A stretch of 24,046 nucleotides of DNA, taken from a virus. How positions within the stretch are numbered: position 1 is the first letter of the stretch; each line of letters begins with the position of its first letter. Where the stretch lies: IMG/VR virus record IMGVR_UViG_3300040815_001211, positions 1-24,046 of that record, one strand, 5' to 3'. Below, piece by piece: positions 18,775-24,046 of this stretch. A program made the position numbers and the translations under genes. The notes below the pieces were generated by a model. That model worked only from the letters and a program-made list of their open reading frames with translations. It had not been told where the DNA came from and did no database searches.

Positions 18775-19013
18775 TGCATCCGCTGTTTTCAGAAACAGAA
18801 CACCTAAAGGATAGTGATCTAGAAGATAAAATTATCCAATTAAACAAGAAGTATTGGCAAACGACTAATCCCGAAGTACAAAGCCAAATAGTACTTCTGA
18901 TAGATAGTTACAAACTTGATCTAGAAACTCGCAGAACAAATCAAAAACTTATTAATGATGCAATGGGCGATGATGGTAAATCAGAGCTTGACAAATTAAT
19001 AAAAGTACGTTAA
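18774..19013 (+). CDS. Small helical conserved phage protein
   Basis: The protein has 79 residues and is translationally coupled to the preceding gene through the overlapping stop-start TAATG. It is highly charged and predicted mostly helical: MHPLFSETEHLKDSDLEDKI, a KKYW segment, EVQSQIVLLIDSYKLDLETRR, then a polar tail ending LDKLIKVR. The layout (HPLF at the start and KKY...T.NPEVQ.Q in the middle) is one I recall from T4-like cyanophages, where it has no assigned function. There are no cysteines, membrane segment or enzyme motif. Co-transcription from the late promoter at 18128 suggests an assembly role, but that is inference. Confidence 0.7.
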   Translation: MHPLFSETEHLKDSDLEDKIIQLNKKYWQTTNPEVQSQIVLLIDSYKLDLETRRTNQKLINDAMGDDGKSELDKLIKVR

Positions 19014-19022
19014 TATACATAT

Positions 19023-19580
19023 ATGCTTATGAAAACAGATTCTCTCGGTATTCCACGATTTTCTAATCGTGATCTAATAGATATGATATACACTGGACAT
19101 ATCGGAAAGTGTCACATAGTTCTTTGTGACGAATCAGATGATGTAGATAAGTTTAATACAGCAATGAGCGAGCAAGGACTTCCTAAACTACAAAAGTACA
19201 TTCCACTAGATGTAGATCAAAAGACTTTTGACGGTGTATGTCAAAGTGAATGGTTTATGCCTGATGAATATAAAGAGATTAATCCAAATAAATGGTTAGA
19301 AGCAAAACTAATGGAAAAACTACAAATACAAGATCCTGTGGCTTTGCGTGATACACAAGAATGGATCCGTGTAACCGAAGAACTTACAGAATACTTTGGT
19401 CGTGGTATGTATTCATTATTACAGTATATGATATATCTTGTGGACTTTATGCGTGAGAACGACATTGTATGGGGTGTAGGTAGAGGTAGCTCTGTAGCAT
19501 CATATGTGTTATACTTAATAGGCGTACACAAAATAAATTCAATCCAATATGACCTGGATTGGCGAGAGTTCTTGAGATAA
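19023..19580 (+). CDS. DNA polymerase III alpha (DnaE)-like fragment without catalytic aspartates
   Basis: The protein has 185 residues. Residues about 115-185 (WIRVTEELTEYFGRGMYSLL, YLVDFMRENDIVWGVGRGSS, ASYVLYLIGVHKINSIQYDL, REFLR) line up with the bacterial replicase stretch in which a helical pair leads into GPGRGS...S...Y.L.I...DP...L.FERFLN. The GRGS motif is at 153-156. The protein stops right where DnaE would continue to the PDFDVDF motif carrying two catalytic aspartates, so it cannot polymerise on its own. Residues about 70-80 (GVCQSEWFMPD) may match the upstream DnaE helix. ATG 19023 is used; ATG 19029 is an alternative, and neither has a strong ribosome site. It lies between late promoters and looks intact, so it is a family in its own right rather than a decaying copy. 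Function unknown. Confidence 0.7.
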   Translation: MLMKTDSLGIPRFSNRDLIDMIYTGHIGKCHIVLCDESDDVDKFNTAMSEQGLPKLQKYIPLDVDQKTFDGVCQSEWFMPDEYKEINPNKWLEAKLMEKLQIQDPVALRDTQEWIRVTEELTEYFGRGMYSLLQYMIYLVDFMRENDIVWGVGRGSSVASYVLYLIGVHKINSIQYDLDWREFLR

Positions 19581-19583
19581 ATA
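19576..19583 (+). promoter_or_regulatory. T4-type late promoter GATAAATA
   Basis: GATAAATA overlaps the TAA stop of the DnaE-like gene and lies 27 bases before the ATG at 19611, with AGGAG at 19599-19603. Confidence 0.68.
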
Positions 19584-19610
19584 CGTACATAACTCACTAG
19601 GAGAGATAAA

Positions 19611-20012
19611 ATGGCACTAAAAGGTAATGCAAGAAAAACATATAAAACAATGCGAGGAAAATCTATCGATATGGACTTGTTACAGCAACGTAACGAATTA
19701 ACTCCAGCCGTTGGTAATGCTCGTGTTAACGCTCGTGGCGATGAATTAGGTCCGGGTGGACAAATTATTCGTAACAAAGAAGATGTACTTAGAGAGTACT
19801 ATGAGACTACTAATCGTGTTCCAGACGAGCCGATGCCCACAGCAGAAGTAAAGCAAGATGCTCCGGCACCTAAGGCAACAAAGACTAGAGCTCAAAAGAA
19901 AGTAGAAGAAAAGGGGATCGATGAAGATCCTAAAATGGCAGCTGAGTTCGGCGACGATGAAGATTGGGTCGAAGATGCTGACGGAAATTTTGTACCAAAA
20001 AGCGAGGCGTAA
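19611..20012 (+). CDS. Conserved T4-like marine phage protein, acidic C-terminus
   Basis: The protein has 133 residues and an AGGAG ribosome site (19599-19603). Residues 1-25 are basic (MALKGNARKTYKTMRGKSID). Residues about 30-66 hold a well-ordered motif, LTPAVGNARVNARGDELGPG followed by KEDVLREYYE, which I recall as conserved in T4-like cyanophages without a known function. Residues about 70-105 are a Pro/Ala/Lys linker, and the end is strongly acidic (EFGDDEDWVEDADGNFVP). It has its own late promoter, and the GroES-like gene starts on the base after its stop, so the two are probably made together. An assembly or scaffold-type role is possible but not shown by the sequence. Confidence 0.72.
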   Translation: MALKGNARKTYKTMRGKSIDMDLLQQRNELTPAVGNARVNARGDELGPGGQIIRNKEDVLREYYETTNRVPDEPMPTAEVKQDAPAPKATKTRAQKKVEEKGIDEDPKMAAEFGDDEDWVEDADGNFVPKSEA

Positions 20013-20393
20013 ATGGACATTAATGCTGGTTCAACCGGACTACCTACAAGAGTCAAAGGTAGTGTAAGACCAATCCGCAATCGAGTAATTGTAACCGATA
20101 TGGAGTTTGGTGAACAAGTAACACAGGGTGGAATTATTGTTTCATCTGATGACGGTAAAGATAGAGGTATTAAACCTCGTTGGGGAAGAGTAGTTGCAAA
20201 AGGCAACGAAAATAATGATCCTTACGAAATTGGAAATTGGATACTTGTAGAGCACGGTCGTTGGACCCGTGGTTATGAAGTTGAGACAGATAGCGGTTCT
20301 ACTGAAACTATGAGAACTGTAGAAGCAGAAAGTATTTTGGCCTGGCAAGAAGATACACCAGAAGATGTTGTATATGGAAATGCTACAAAATGA
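20013..20393 (+). CDS. GroES-like co-chaperonin (functional analogue of T4 gp31)
   Basis: The protein has 126 residues. Residues about 18-64 follow the GroES pattern: VRPIRNRVIVTDME (first strand), a mobile-loop-like GEQVTQGGIIV (33-43) corresponding to the loop that docks on GroEL, and RWGRVVAKGN. YEIGNWILVEHGRW (71-84) matches the GD.V.+..+ strand. The C-terminus ESILAWQED matches the family's closing strand. T4 gp31 replaces host GroES so that the larger major capsid protein can fold; a similar role is likely here. It is longer than GroES (~97 residues), with an N-terminal extension of ~17 residues and a C-terminal tail. The start abuts the previous stop with GCGAGG nearby as ribosome site. 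It overlaps mazG by ATGA. Confidence 0.82.
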   Translation: MDINAGSTGLPTRVKGSVRPIRNRVIVTDMEFGEQVTQGGIIVSSDDGKDRGIKPRWGRVVAKGNENNDPYEIGNWILVEHGRWTRGYEVETDSGSTETMRTVEAESILAWQEDTPEDVVYGNATK

Positions 20394-20746
20394 CAAACCC
20401 ATTTAGTGATATTGAAACATTCGGAACAGCGTGTGACCAACCACCAAGTGAAGCAAACTACAAAATGTACCTCAGTCTTATTGACGAAGAAGTAGCAGAA
20501 CTTGTAGAAGCAGTAGCAGCAAACGACAAGGTAGAACAACTAGACGCACTAATTGATATCTTAGTTGTTACTATGGGTGCAGTACGTGCCGCAGGTTGGG
20601 ACGGAGAAGCAGCCTGGAAAGAAGTAATGGATACAAACTTTGCTAAGATTGATCCAGATACAGGTAAGGTGCGCAAACGTGAAGACGGAAAAGTGCTAAA
20701 GCCAGAAGGCTGGAAAGCACCTGAACTTGCTCAATTTATAAAATAA
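20390..20746 (+). CDS. mazG: MazG-like nucleoside triphosphate pyrophosphohydrolase
   Basis: The protein has 118 residues. The all-alpha NTP pyrophosphohydrolase signature is present: YLSLIDEEVAELVEAV gives the EExxE metal-binding set at Glu33, Glu34 and Glu37, and QLDALIDILVVTMGA gives the DxxxD set at Asp52 and Asp56. The tail (KEVMDTNFAKIDPDTGK and LKPEGWKAPEL) matches the HisE/MazG-like family's N..K and GW..P motifs. These enzymes cleave NTPs to NMP and pyrophosphate. In marine phages MazG has been proposed to act on host (p)ppGpp or on the nucleotide pool, without a settled substrate. Translation is coupled to the GroES-like gene by an ATGA overlap. It is the last gene before the inverted-repeat promoter at 20760. 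Confidence 0.85.
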   Translation: MTNPFSDIETFGTACDQPPSEANYKMYLSLIDEEVAELVEAVAANDKVEQLDALIDILVVTMGAVRAAGWDGEAAWKEVMDTNFAKIDPDTGKVRKREDGKVLKPEGWKAPELAQFIK

Positions 20747-20759
20747 TTCAAAATAATAC

Positions 20760-20788
20760 TTGACTCCTAATAGTTTATACGTTATAAT
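20760..20788 (+). promoter_or_regulatory. Sigma-70 type (early) promoter
   Basis: The -35 box TTGACT (20760-20765) and the -10 box TATAAT (20783-20788) are separated by exactly 17 bases, a near-consensus host sigma-70 promoter. Transcription would start at about 20795. It drives the 20816-24046 gene chain. A late-like TATAAATT sits just downstream at 20794-20801. Confidence 0.8.
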
Positions 20789-20810
20789 AAGTATATAAAT
20801 TATTAGGAGT
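20763..20810 (+). promoter_or_regulatory. 17-bp inverted repeat enclosing the -10 box and covering the ribosome site
   Basis: The left arm ACTCCTAATAGTTTATA (20763-20779) pairs with the right arm TATAAATTATTAGGAGT (20794-20810), 16 of 17 matching, around a 14-base loop that holds the -10 box. The right arm contains the AGGAG ribosome site (20805-20809) of the gene at 20816. In a read-through RNA the arm would mask that site; in RNA started at ~20795 it would be free. TTTT follows the stem, so weak termination is also possible. Confidence 0.7.
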
Positions 20811-20815
20811 TTTCT

Positions 20816-20986
20816 ATGGTATTTCCAACACCTCAAAGCAGTGGCTTAGGTACAACAGGTGCAACAGGTATTGCACTTATGATATTACACACAACTGGAT
20901 ATTTAACAGGTTGGGCTTGGCCTATTCTATATATAATGTTGATTATTTCCGGTATTGGACAAGAAAATCGAAAAGGTAAGAAGTAA
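20816..20986 (+). CDS. Small membrane protein
   Basis: The protein has 56 residues. The ribosome site AGGAG (20805-20809) is 6 bases before the ATG. The N-terminal ~15 residues are Gly/Ser/Thr-rich (MVFPTPQSSGLGTTGATG). A hydrophobic hairpin or one long membrane segment spans about residues 18-48 (IALMILHTTGYLTGWAWPIL, then MLIISGIG), and the tail is basic (ENRKGKK). No family is recognised. It is the first gene after the sigma-70 promoter and its TAA shares one base with the ATG of the exonuclease gene (TAATG). Early expression and inner-membrane location are inferred. Confidence 0.72.
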   Translation: MVFPTPQSSGLGTTGATGIALMILHTTGYLTGWAWPILYIMLIISGIGQENRKGKK

Positions 20987-21522
20987 TGGCGACACACGGT
21001 ACTATTGACTTAGAAACTATAGACACTAGTCCGAGTGCAACTGTACTTTCATTAGGTGCTATTAAATTTAATCCTCTTGATTCAAGTGAACCTCACAGTG
21101 AATTATATCTTAAAATTGATATTGATCAACAAGATAGTTTAGGTCGTACTGCAAGTGACAGCACTATTGAATGGTGGGGCAAACAAGATCCTGCAATTAT
21201 GGAAGAAGCATTTGATCAAACAGGTGCAGTTAGTGTAGAAGAAGCACTACGACAAATTAGTAAATGGGTTGTAGGCGTTGATACATTATGGGGTCAAGGT
21301 TATGGATTTGACTATACAATCTTAGAAGATATGTTCCGTAAAGCAGGAATGAATATTCCTTGGAACTTTTGGATCATTAGAGATTCACGTACACTATTTG
21401 GATGTTGTCAAAAAGATCCTCGTAAAGCAATGCAAAACAATCTACATAATGCATTAGCAGATGCATATTATCAATCAAAAGCAATACAAATTGCTTATAA
21501 CGAACTAGGCTTAAAAAGATGA
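20986..21522 (+). CDS. dexA: DexA-like 3'-5' exonuclease (DEDDh family)
   Basis: The protein has 178 residues. Exonuclease motifs are present in order: IDLETID with Asp8 and Glu10 (Exo I); WGQGYGFDYTILEDMF with Asp109 (Exo II); and HNALADA with His154 and Asp159 (Exo III of the DEDDh type). The TIEWWGKQDP segment (60-69) is typical of the Rv2179c/T4 DexA-like group. T4 DexA is a 3'-5' exonuclease on single-stranded DNA used in host DNA breakdown and recombination; related proteins act on RNA, so the substrate here is not certain. It is coupled to both neighbours by one-base (TAATG) and four-base (ATGA) overlaps, inside the early or middle gene chain. Confidence 0.87.
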   Translation: MATHGTIDLETIDTSPSATVLSLGAIKFNPLDSSEPHSELYLKIDIDQQDSLGRTASDSTIEWWGKQDPAIMEEAFDQTGAVSVEEALRQISKWVVGVDTLWGQGYGFDYTILEDMFRKAGMNIPWNFWIIRDSRTLFGCCQKDPRKAMQNNLHNALADAYYQSKAIQIAYNELGLKR

Positions 21523-21695
21523 CTCCAGTACCAAAAGAACAAAATACTAGTGAAGAACTAATAAAAGAATTTATAAAAAACGGTGGCACAATAAAACAAA
21601 TCCCATTTGGTGAAACTAGTGGAGTTACATACAAATCAAGTTTTTATGGTAGTCGAAATAAAAAGGCTGAGCAGGCAGCGGAAAAAAAAGAATGA
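21519..21695 (+). CDS. Small conserved phage protein
   Basis: The protein has 58 residues and no assigned function. A helical N-terminal part, SEELIKEFIKNGGTIKQIPFG (residues 11-31), is followed by ETSGVTYKSSFYGS and a Lys/Glu/Ala-rich helical tail. From memory, the phrase EF...GG.I...P.G recurs in small T4-like marine phage proteins, some of them listed as hypothetical regulators, but I see no definite DNA-binding motif. It overlaps the exonuclease stop and the next start by ATGA on both sides, so its translation is coupled within the chain. Confidence 0.7.
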   Translation: MTPVPKEQNTSEELIKEFIKNGGTIKQIPFGETSGVTYKSSFYGSRNKKAEQAAEKKE

Positions 21696-21856
21696 TTAGA
21701 TGGTATGACTATCCGGCGGCGATAGCATTTGCATATCTTATTATGTATTTTTTCTTTACAATTCCTATAGCAGGTGCTATACTAGCATATATGGTATACG
21801 AAGTGTTGTGGGGTCAACTTTATTGTCAATATAGATGGAAGCAGGAGAACGAATGA
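21692..21856 (+). CDS. Small membrane protein conserved in T4-like marine phages
   Basis: The protein has 54 residues and is coupled to both neighbours by ATGA overlaps. It begins MIRWYDYPAAIAFAYL and has a long hydrophobic stretch (about residues 8-38, MYFFFTIPIAGAILAYMVYE) that can form one or two membrane helices. A short charged tail follows (YRWKQENE). I recall proteins of the same MIRWYDY...IP..GA..AYM.YE layout directly before gp44 in other marine T4-like phages, with no known function. An inner-membrane location is inferred from hydrophobicity. Confidence 0.75.
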   Translation: MIRWYDYPAAIAFAYLIMYFFFTIPIAGAILAYMVYEVLWGQLYCQYRWKQENE

Positions 21857-22767
21857 AAGAGTTATGGGTAGAAAAGTATCGTCCTAAAACAGTAGATGGC
21901 TACGTATTTCGCGATGACGCACAGCGTAATCAGGTAAATACCTGGATTAAAGACAAAACTATTCCGCATTTGCTGTTTAGTGGTAATGCAGGTATTGGTA
22001 AAACAACACTTGCAAAATTATTGTTTAATGAACTAGAAGTAAATGATTTAGACATACTTGAAATAAACGCATCGAGAACAAACAGTGTAGATGATGTTCG
22101 CGATAAAATTGTAAACTTTGTACAGATGATCCCATTTGGGGACTTTAAGGTTGTATTACTAGATGAAGCTGACTATCTTAGCCCAAACGCTCAGGCAGCG
22201 TTGCGTGGTGTTATGGAAGAGTATCATACTACTGCTCGTTTCATTCTTACTTGTAACTATCCAAATCGTGTTATTCCCGCTTTGCATAGTAGGTGTCAAG
22301 GTTTCCACATTGCTAAAATTGACCAAACTGAGTTCACAGCTAGAGTTGCTGAAATACTTATTACCGAAGGTGTTACTCCTGATTTGGATACACTCGATAC
22401 CTACGTAAAAGCAACCTACCCAGACTTGCGTAAATGTATTAACACGGTACAGATGAACAGTGTTGACGGCGCTCTTACTAAACCTAATGAGGGTGACACA
22501 GGAGAAAGCGACTGGAAACTTGAAATGGTTGAGTTGTTTAAAGCAGGTAAGATTCAAGAAGCACGTAAACTATTATGTGGTGCAATACGTCCAGAAGAAA
22601 TGGAAGAAGTTTATCGTTGGTTATATGACAATATTGAATTGTTCGGAAATGACGAACAACAAGATAAAGCAGTACTAATTATTAAACAAGGGTTAGTGGA
22701 TCACACCCTAGTAGTTGATCCTGAAATCAACTTAGCCGCAGTGCTAATTAAACTAGCAAGACTATAA
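21853..22767 (+). CDS. gp44: Sliding-clamp loader large subunit (T4 gp44 type)
   Basis: This 304-residue AAA+ ATPase of the RFC small-subunit/gp44 family loads the sliding clamp on primer-template DNA with gp62. Seen: the N-terminal WVEKYRPKTVDGYV (5-18); Walker A GNAGIGKT (44-51); Walker B VVLLDEAD (100-107); sensor 1 TCN (133-135); and the SRC arginine-finger motif (146-148). The length agrees with T4 gp44 (~319). ATG 21853 is used because AGGAG at 21843-21847 precedes it and it overlaps the previous stop (ATGA); the in-frame ATG at 21835 lies before that ribosome site. gp62 and the clamp gp45 are not in the window. Confidence 0.95.
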   Translation: MKELWVEKYRPKTVDGYVFRDDAQRNQVNTWIKDKTIPHLLFSGNAGIGKTTLAKLLFNELEVNDLDILEINASRTNSVDDVRDKIVNFVQMIPFGDFKVVLLDEADYLSPNAQAALRGVMEEYHTTARFILTCNYPNRVIPALHSRCQGFHIAKIDQTEFTARVAEILITEGVTPDLDTLDTYVKATYPDLRKCINTVQMNSVDGALTKPNEGDTGESDWKLEMVELFKAGKIQEARKLLCGAIRPEEMEEVYRWLYDNIELFGNDEQQDKAVLIIKQGLVDHTLVVDPEINLAAVLIKLARL

Positions 22768-22904
22768 TGAATAAGACATTAAAAAAACTAAAATTAATTC
22801 CAGGTAAGAAAAAAAGTAGCGAGATGATAACTTGGGGCATAATTGGCTGGACAGTACTTCTTATAATGATTGTACTTTCAGTACTAACTGGAGAAGTATA
22901 TTGA
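22767..22904 (+). CDS. Small single-span membrane protein
   Basis: The protein has 45 residues. A basic N-terminus ([19 protein letters not shown]) is followed by one membrane helix, about residues 21-40 ([20 protein letters not shown]), and a short end TGEVY. The positive-inside rule suggests an N-in orientation. The start shares one base with the stop of gp44 (TAATG), and the stop overlaps the TTG start of the ferredoxin (TTGA). It belongs to no family that I recognise. Its place directly before the ferredoxin gene hints at, but does not show, a link to it. Confidence 0.68.
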   Translation: MNKTLKKLKLIPGKKKSSEMITWGIIGWTVLLIMIVLSVLTGEVY

Positions 22905-23257
22905 CTTACTTAGTAACAGATAACTGTATTAAATGCAAACACACAGACTGTGTAGCAGTTTGTCCAGTAGATTGTTTTTATGAAGCTGAAAATTTTCTTG
23001 CAATTAATCCTGAAGAATGTATCGATTGTGGTGTATGTGTTCCAGAATGTCCGGTTGGTGCTATATTTGAAGACACTGAGTTACGTAGTGAAGAACGAGA
23101 AAAATGGGAAGATATAAATCGTCAAGTGGTTGATTCGGGTGCTCCGGTACTTGCTGAACAAAAAGATCCCCTAGACGATCACGCTGATTGGGATGGGTAT
23201 CCCAACAAATATGAAGAGTTTGGTATTATACCAATTAAGGACATTACAAATGGGTAA
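22901..23257 (+). CDS. fdxA: 7Fe ferredoxin (FdxA type), TTG start
   Basis: The protein has 118 residues when started at TTG 22901. This start gives [17 protein letters not shown], the standard FdxA N-terminus, with GGAG at 22890-22893 and a TTGA overlap with the upstream stop; the longer frame from ATG 22832 would add unrelated residues. Cysteines at 9, 17 and 50 fit the [3Fe-4S] ligands and those at 21, 40, 43 and 46 fit the [4Fe-4S] ligands, with Cys12 and Cys25 also conserved. The pattern [13 protein letters not shown] is complete. The C-terminal ~60 residues are acidic, and the last 25 ([14 protein letters not shown] and on) are not a family part that I recognise. It carries electrons in the cytoplasm; the partner enzyme is unknown. 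It sits between clamp loader and dihydrofolate reductase genes in an early or middle chain. Confidence 0.92.
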   Translation: MTYLVTDNCIKCKHTDCVAVCPVDCFYEAENFLAINPEECIDCGVCVPECPVGAIFEDTELRSEEREKWEDINRQVVDSGAPVLAEQKDPLDDHADWDGYPNKYEEFGIIPIKDITNG

Positions 23258-23444
23258 AGGAAGTAGAAGGCGACTACAACAAATCGCTAATGAACAGATG
23301 CAAGAAAACTGGGACGCTATCTTTAATAAAAAGAAAGTAGACTACAAAGAAGTACAACAAGACCTAACCGAGCTAAACGGCGATGGCAATAGAACCCGTG
23401 GAAGGTACGGTGAAGACTATGATAAAAGCAATTCTAGCGTGTGA
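23250..23444 (+). CDS. Small basic conserved phage protein
   Basis: The protein has 64 residues. ATG 23250 follows AAGGA (23237-23241) and overlaps the ferredoxin end by 8 bases; the in-frame ATG at 23193 lies deep in that gene and is rejected. The N-terminus [10 protein letters not shown] is basic. It is followed by [16 protein letters not shown], whose W..IF.KKK pattern I recall from small T4-like cyanophage proteins of unknown function. The C-terminal part is polar ([18 protein letters not shown]). It overlaps the dihydrofolate reductase start by 26 bases. No enzyme motif or membrane segment is seen. Confidence 0.68.
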   Translation: MGKGSRRRLQQIANEQMQENWDAIFNKKKVDYKEVQQDLTELNGDGNRTRGRYGEDYDKSNSSV

Positions 23445-23904
23445 TGACTATGGCGGCGTAAGTAAAAACGGAACAATGCCGTGGCCACATAATAGCACAG
23501 ACTTAAAGTGGTTTAAAGAAAATACAGCAGGCCATATTGTTGTAATGGGTTCAACAACGTATGAAGCAACCGATATGCCTAAGCCGTTGCCCAATCGTAC
23601 AAATGTAGTTGTAACATCACAATTTCCACCGCCAGCAGATGCTGACATATATATTAATGGTGACTTAAATGTACAGTTAAAGGTTTTAGAAGAACAGTAT
23701 CCTGACATTATTATTTGGATTATCGGCGGACCTAACATTATTGAACAAACGCTAGGTATTATTGATGAATTTTATCTAAGCCGTATTCCAGGCGCATATG
23801 CCTGTGATACATTTTTACCTATGAAAAAAATTGAGAGCTTGTTTAAAGTTAAGTGGGAAGAAGATCACAATTTAGTTAAATTCCAAATTTTGGAGAAAAG
23901 ATGA
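23419..23904 (+). CDS. frd: Dihydrofolate reductase
   Basis: The protein has 161 residues, the usual length. It reduces dihydrofolate to tetrahydrofolate with NADPH, supporting dTMP synthesis. Family features in order are: [20 protein letters not shown], then PW (GxIGxxGxLPW equivalent, residues 1-22); the catalytic acid in NSTDLKWFK (Asp28); HIVVMGSTTYEA (39-50, VVMGRKTYES equivalent); PLPNRTNVVVTS (57-68); and IIWIIGGPNIIEQ (98-110, the NADPH-binding GG). ATG 23419 is preferred over the in-frame ATG at 23383 because the protein then begins at the first strand, with GAAG as a weak ribosome site. T4 frd is the counterpart. It overlaps the following gene by ATGA. Confidence 0.92.
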   Translation: MIKAILACDDYGGVSKNGTMPWPHNSTDLKWFKENTAGHIVVMGSTTYEATDMPKPLPNRTNVVVTSQFPPPADADIYINGDLNVQLKVLEEQYPDIIIWIIGGPNIIEQTLGIIDEFYLSRIPGAYACDTFLPMKKIESLFKVKWEEDHNLVKFQILEKR

Positions 23905-24046
23905 TTGAAATATTATACGGTATAATTCTAGCAGGTATGGCTTTAGTTGTTTGGACTAGCAGTGTAATGCTAGGCGAACGTAAAGAAAGATACAGAGCAG
24001 GCACCCACGACTATTACGACAATCCAATTAATAAAAAAGATATTAC
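23901..24046 (+). CDS. Small membrane protein, cut by the window end
   Basis: The start ATG overlaps the stop of the dihydrofolate reductase gene (ATGA), with GGAG at 23892-23895. The 48 residues visible begin with one membrane helix (about residues 2-25, IEILYGIILAGMALVVWTSS) followed by a charged cytoplasmic-type stretch (GERKERYRAGTHDYYDNP). The frame is open at the window end, so the length is unknown. No family is recognised. Confidence 0.65.
   Translation, partial: MIEILYGIILAGMALVVWTSSVMLGERKERYRAGTHDYYDNPINKKDI

Noticed and set aside
19023-19580. Pseudogene of a host dnaE
   Set aside because: The frame is intact, is followed at once by a late promoter, has a long N-terminal part of its own, and ends at a domain boundary. 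It is more likely a maintained phage gene.
22832-22900. ATG at 22832 as ferredoxin start
   Set aside because: The added residues are unlike any FdxA and lie inside the preceding small membrane-protein gene. TTG 22901 gives the canonical N-terminus and has a ribosome site.

Overview
The window looks like part of the genome of a marine T4-like tailed phage (myovirus). The reasons are: compact AT-rich DNA with almost no intergenic space; seven T4-type late promoter octamers (TATAAATA, GATAAATA and close variants) in front of genes; a T4 gp44-type clamp loader; a DexA-like exonuclease; a phage dihydrofolate reductase; a GroES-like co-chaperonin; MazG; and very large modular virion proteins with motifs common in cyanophages and pelagiphages. 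The host cannot be fixed from the sequence. The low G+C and the proteobacterial-type 7Fe ferredoxin fit a SAR11-like or other alphaproteobacterial host at least as well as a cyanobacterium. That is inference.

Layout. (1) 1-2234: the 3' end of a UV-damage endonuclease gene (uvdE), then small genes on both strands, with divergent pairs sharing short late-promoter regions and convergent pairs overlapping at their stop codons. This block ends with a HesB/IscA-type iron-sulfur carrier. (2) 2257-18774: virion genes. They are one giant 4045-residue fibre or baseplate-type protein filling half the window, a 240-residue protein sharing its N-terminal motif, a 981-residue protein built of Ig-like (He_PIG) domains with a chitin-binding-like module, and a 205-residue protein. 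The last three each have their own late promoter; the giant gene probably uses the one before hesB. (3) 18774-20746: a small helical protein, a protein resembling the front part of bacterial DNA polymerase III alpha that stops just before the catalytic aspartates, a conserved acidic protein, a GroES-like co-chaperonin and a MazG-like pyrophosphohydrolase. (4) 20816 to the end: a ten-gene, tightly overlapping operon behind a near-consensus sigma-70 promoter (TTGACT-17 bp-TATAAT). It carries a DexA-like exonuclease, the gp44 clamp loader, ferredoxin FdxA, dihydrofolate reductase and several tiny proteins, four of them with membrane segments.

How it fits together. Regions 1-3 look mostly like a late (virion assembly) transcription domain, and region 4 like an early or middle domain for replication and nucleotide metabolism. 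Two iron-sulfur genes, the HesB carrier and FdxA, sit one in each domain. The most unusual features are the sigma-70 promoter nested in a 17-bp inverted repeat that would hide the ribosome binding site only in read-through transcripts, the stand-alone Pol III alpha-like fragment, a long hairpin at a convergent gene junction, and the modular repeats of the giant protein. I saw no tRNA, CRISPR array, insertion sequence or integrase, and no gene-free stretch longer than about 70 bases.
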